Shown here in pieces: positions 63,018-64,000 of a stretch of 64,000 bases of DNA; within the stretch, counting starts at the first letter, position 1, and the number at the start of each line of letters is the position of its first letter. The stretch comes from Paenalcaligenes hominis (GTDB lineage Bacteria; Pseudomonadota; Gammaproteobacteria; Burkholderiales; Burkholderiaceae_B), in the NCBI RefSeq assembly GCF_011927625.1, contig NZ_JAATIZ010000002.1, positions 1 to 64,000 of the forward strand, written 5' to 3'. The notes below the pieces were generated by a model. The model was not told the origin of the DNA and did not search any database. It saw only the letters and a list, made by a program, of their open reading frames with translations. The translations under genes were made by a program, and so were the position numbers.

Positions 63018-64000
63018 TCAGATGCGGCATTGAGCCGCCCCTGAATCGCTTCGGTGGGTTCCTGCTGCTGGCGGCATTACCTCACCGCTCACTTCACAGG
63101 CGAATCGGGCGTGTCCCGCCCTTAATACATTGATCGCACCGACCACATCGGCGTTTTCCTTAACGCCACACTCAACACATCGGAACTGCGCTTGCGTAGG
63201 GCGATTTGCTTTGCTGCAATGCCCACATTCAGGGCAGGTCTGACTGGTGTAGTGCGGTGGTACAGCGACAAGCCAACCTCCTACCCACGCCATTTTGTAC
63301 TCTAGTTGACGGCGGAACTCGAACCACCCTTGATCCAGTATGGCTTTATTCAGACCGGACTTAGCCCGAACGTTTCGCCCCGGTTGCTCGGTGGTGCCTG
63401 CTGCCGATTTGGACATGTTTCGCACCTGCAAGTCCTCGATACACACCATCGCGTGGTTTTGGCTGATAGCGGTCGTGGCTTTATGTAGGTAGTCGCGGCG
63501 GGCGTTGCCGATGCGGGAGTGAATACGCTGGACGCGGGTTTTTGCCTTTTTCCAGTTGTGGCTGAATTTGATTTTGCGGCTTAATGCTTGCTGCGCTTTA
63601 CGCAGGGCGGTTTCGTGCTGCTTGAAACTGTTGAGCGGTGCATAGTACGTGCCGTCCGAGAGCGTGGCAAAACGTGCCACACCCATATCGATGCCAACCG
63701 CTGACGTACCTTGTGGAACCGGTGGCTCGACGTCCCGTTCGGTCTGAATGCTGATGAACCATTGGCCTGCCTTATGACTCACGGTGACGTTTTTCACCGT
63801 GCCCAGTACCTCGCGACTGTTGCGGTAGCGCACCCAGCCCAGTTTCGGCAGAAAGATACGGCTGTTTTCCTGATCGAGTTGGCAGCCTTGCGGGTAACGG
63901 AAACGGTCTGACTGGCCTTTTTTCTTGAAGCGGGGAAAAGCGGCGCGTTTGGCAAAGAAGTTTTTATAGGCACGTTCTAGGTCTTTAAGCGCTTGCTGCA
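63018..64000 (-). CDS. tnpB: TnpB-type RNA-guided nuclease of an IS605-family element, N-terminus beyond window edge
   Basis: The frame is open from the window edge to 63018, about 327 codons, so some 75 N-terminal residues are missing. An internal GTG at 63833 is not the real start, because LKDLERAYKNFFAKRAAF and FPRFKKKG lie upstream in frame. RuvC residues are present: Asp in VGIDMGVARFA, Glu in CIEDLQVRNMSKSAAG and Asp in ENADVVGAINV. The zinc finger is CPECG with CVECG. All catalytic residues seem intact. It is closely similar to the partial TnpB at 1-622. tnpA, if any, would lie beyond the edge. Confidence 0.92.
   Translation of the reverse strand, partial: QQALKDLERAYKNFFAKRAAFPRFKKKGQSDRFRYPQGCQLDQENSRIFLPKLGWVRYRNSREVLGTVKNVTVSHKAGQWFISIQTERDVEPPVPQGTSAVGIDMGVARFATLSDGTYYAPLNSFKQHETALRKAQQALSRKIKFSHNWKKAKTRVQRIHSRIGNARRDYLHKATTAISQNHAMVCIEDLQVRNMSKSAAGTTEQPGRNVRAKSGLNKAILDQGWFEFRRQLEYKMAWVGGWLVAVPPHYTSQTCPECGHCSKANRPTQAQFRCVECGVKENADVVGAINVLRAGHARFACEVSGEVMPPAAGTHRSDSGAAQCRI

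Overview
The window looks like chromosome from a betaproteobacterium of the order Burkholderiales, family Alcaligenaceae, with a fairly low GC content for that group. The basis is the Bug-type tripartite tricarboxylate receptor, the cysS-alkA-accA-tilS-lysC order familiar from Bordetella relatives, the BamC-DapA pair, and protein similarities judged by eye. No database search was possible, so the genus is not claimed.

Layout. 1-905 is the edge of an IS200/IS605 element (partial tnpB, broken tnpA). 993-1988 is a glutathionyl-hydroquinone reductase. 2454-8393 is a complete urease operon, ureD-A-J-B-C-E-F-G, including a HupE/UreJ nickel permease and a very His-rich UreE. 8455-22258 is an accessory island between the urease operon and tRNA-Ser(GCT). 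It holds a P4-type integrase, a likely intact IetA/IetS defence pair (AAA ATPase plus subtilisin-like protease), and a decayed ICE-type recombination module (zinc-ribbon protein, YqaJ nuclease, hydrolase-like protein and RadC, all damaged). It also holds an unknown zinc-finger protein, a broken single-chain Mrr-helicase-methyltransferase restriction enzyme, and a YfjJ/inovirus Gp2-like gene.

22314-27741 is a minus-strand housekeeping operon (cysS, alkA, accA, tilS, lysC). 27867-29962 carries a TPR protein, a cyclophilin with two plausible starts, and lpxH. 29959-35880 is a carboxylate uptake and catabolism locus: a PrpB-like lyase and a GntR regulator, divergent from a TctC-TctB-TctA transporter and an AbrB-family membrane protein, with TTGTNNACAA operator candidates between them. 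35877-46606 is mixed core: uppP, a TerC/CorC fusion, suhB, trmJ, cysE, an IclR regulator, mscS, a luciferase-like monooxygenase, a FixJ/FixL-type two-component pair, and an MgtE-like transporter behind a long structured leader. 47283-58915 contains mutS, a tiny Fur-box-associated membrane protein, bamC-dapA, a site-2 protease, a TsaC/YciO-type gene, tRNA-His, cardiolipin synthase, a PaaX-type regulator, tRNA-Arg, a polysaccharide deacetylase and phospholipase A. 58975-62157 holds tRNA-Pro and a TRAP transporter with a Fur-box-like site. 62241-64000 is a solute-binding protein gene abutting the right end of a second IS605-family element whose tnpB runs off the window.

The most unusual material is in the island. 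Three of its cassettes share a leader made of a terminator hairpin, a T-run, an AGGAAA-type ribosome site and ATG. Several genes carry internal deletions or point lesions, while ietAS and the integrase remain open. Outside the island, the mgtE leader and the TsaC-like leader share a near-identical motif inside potential RNA structure.
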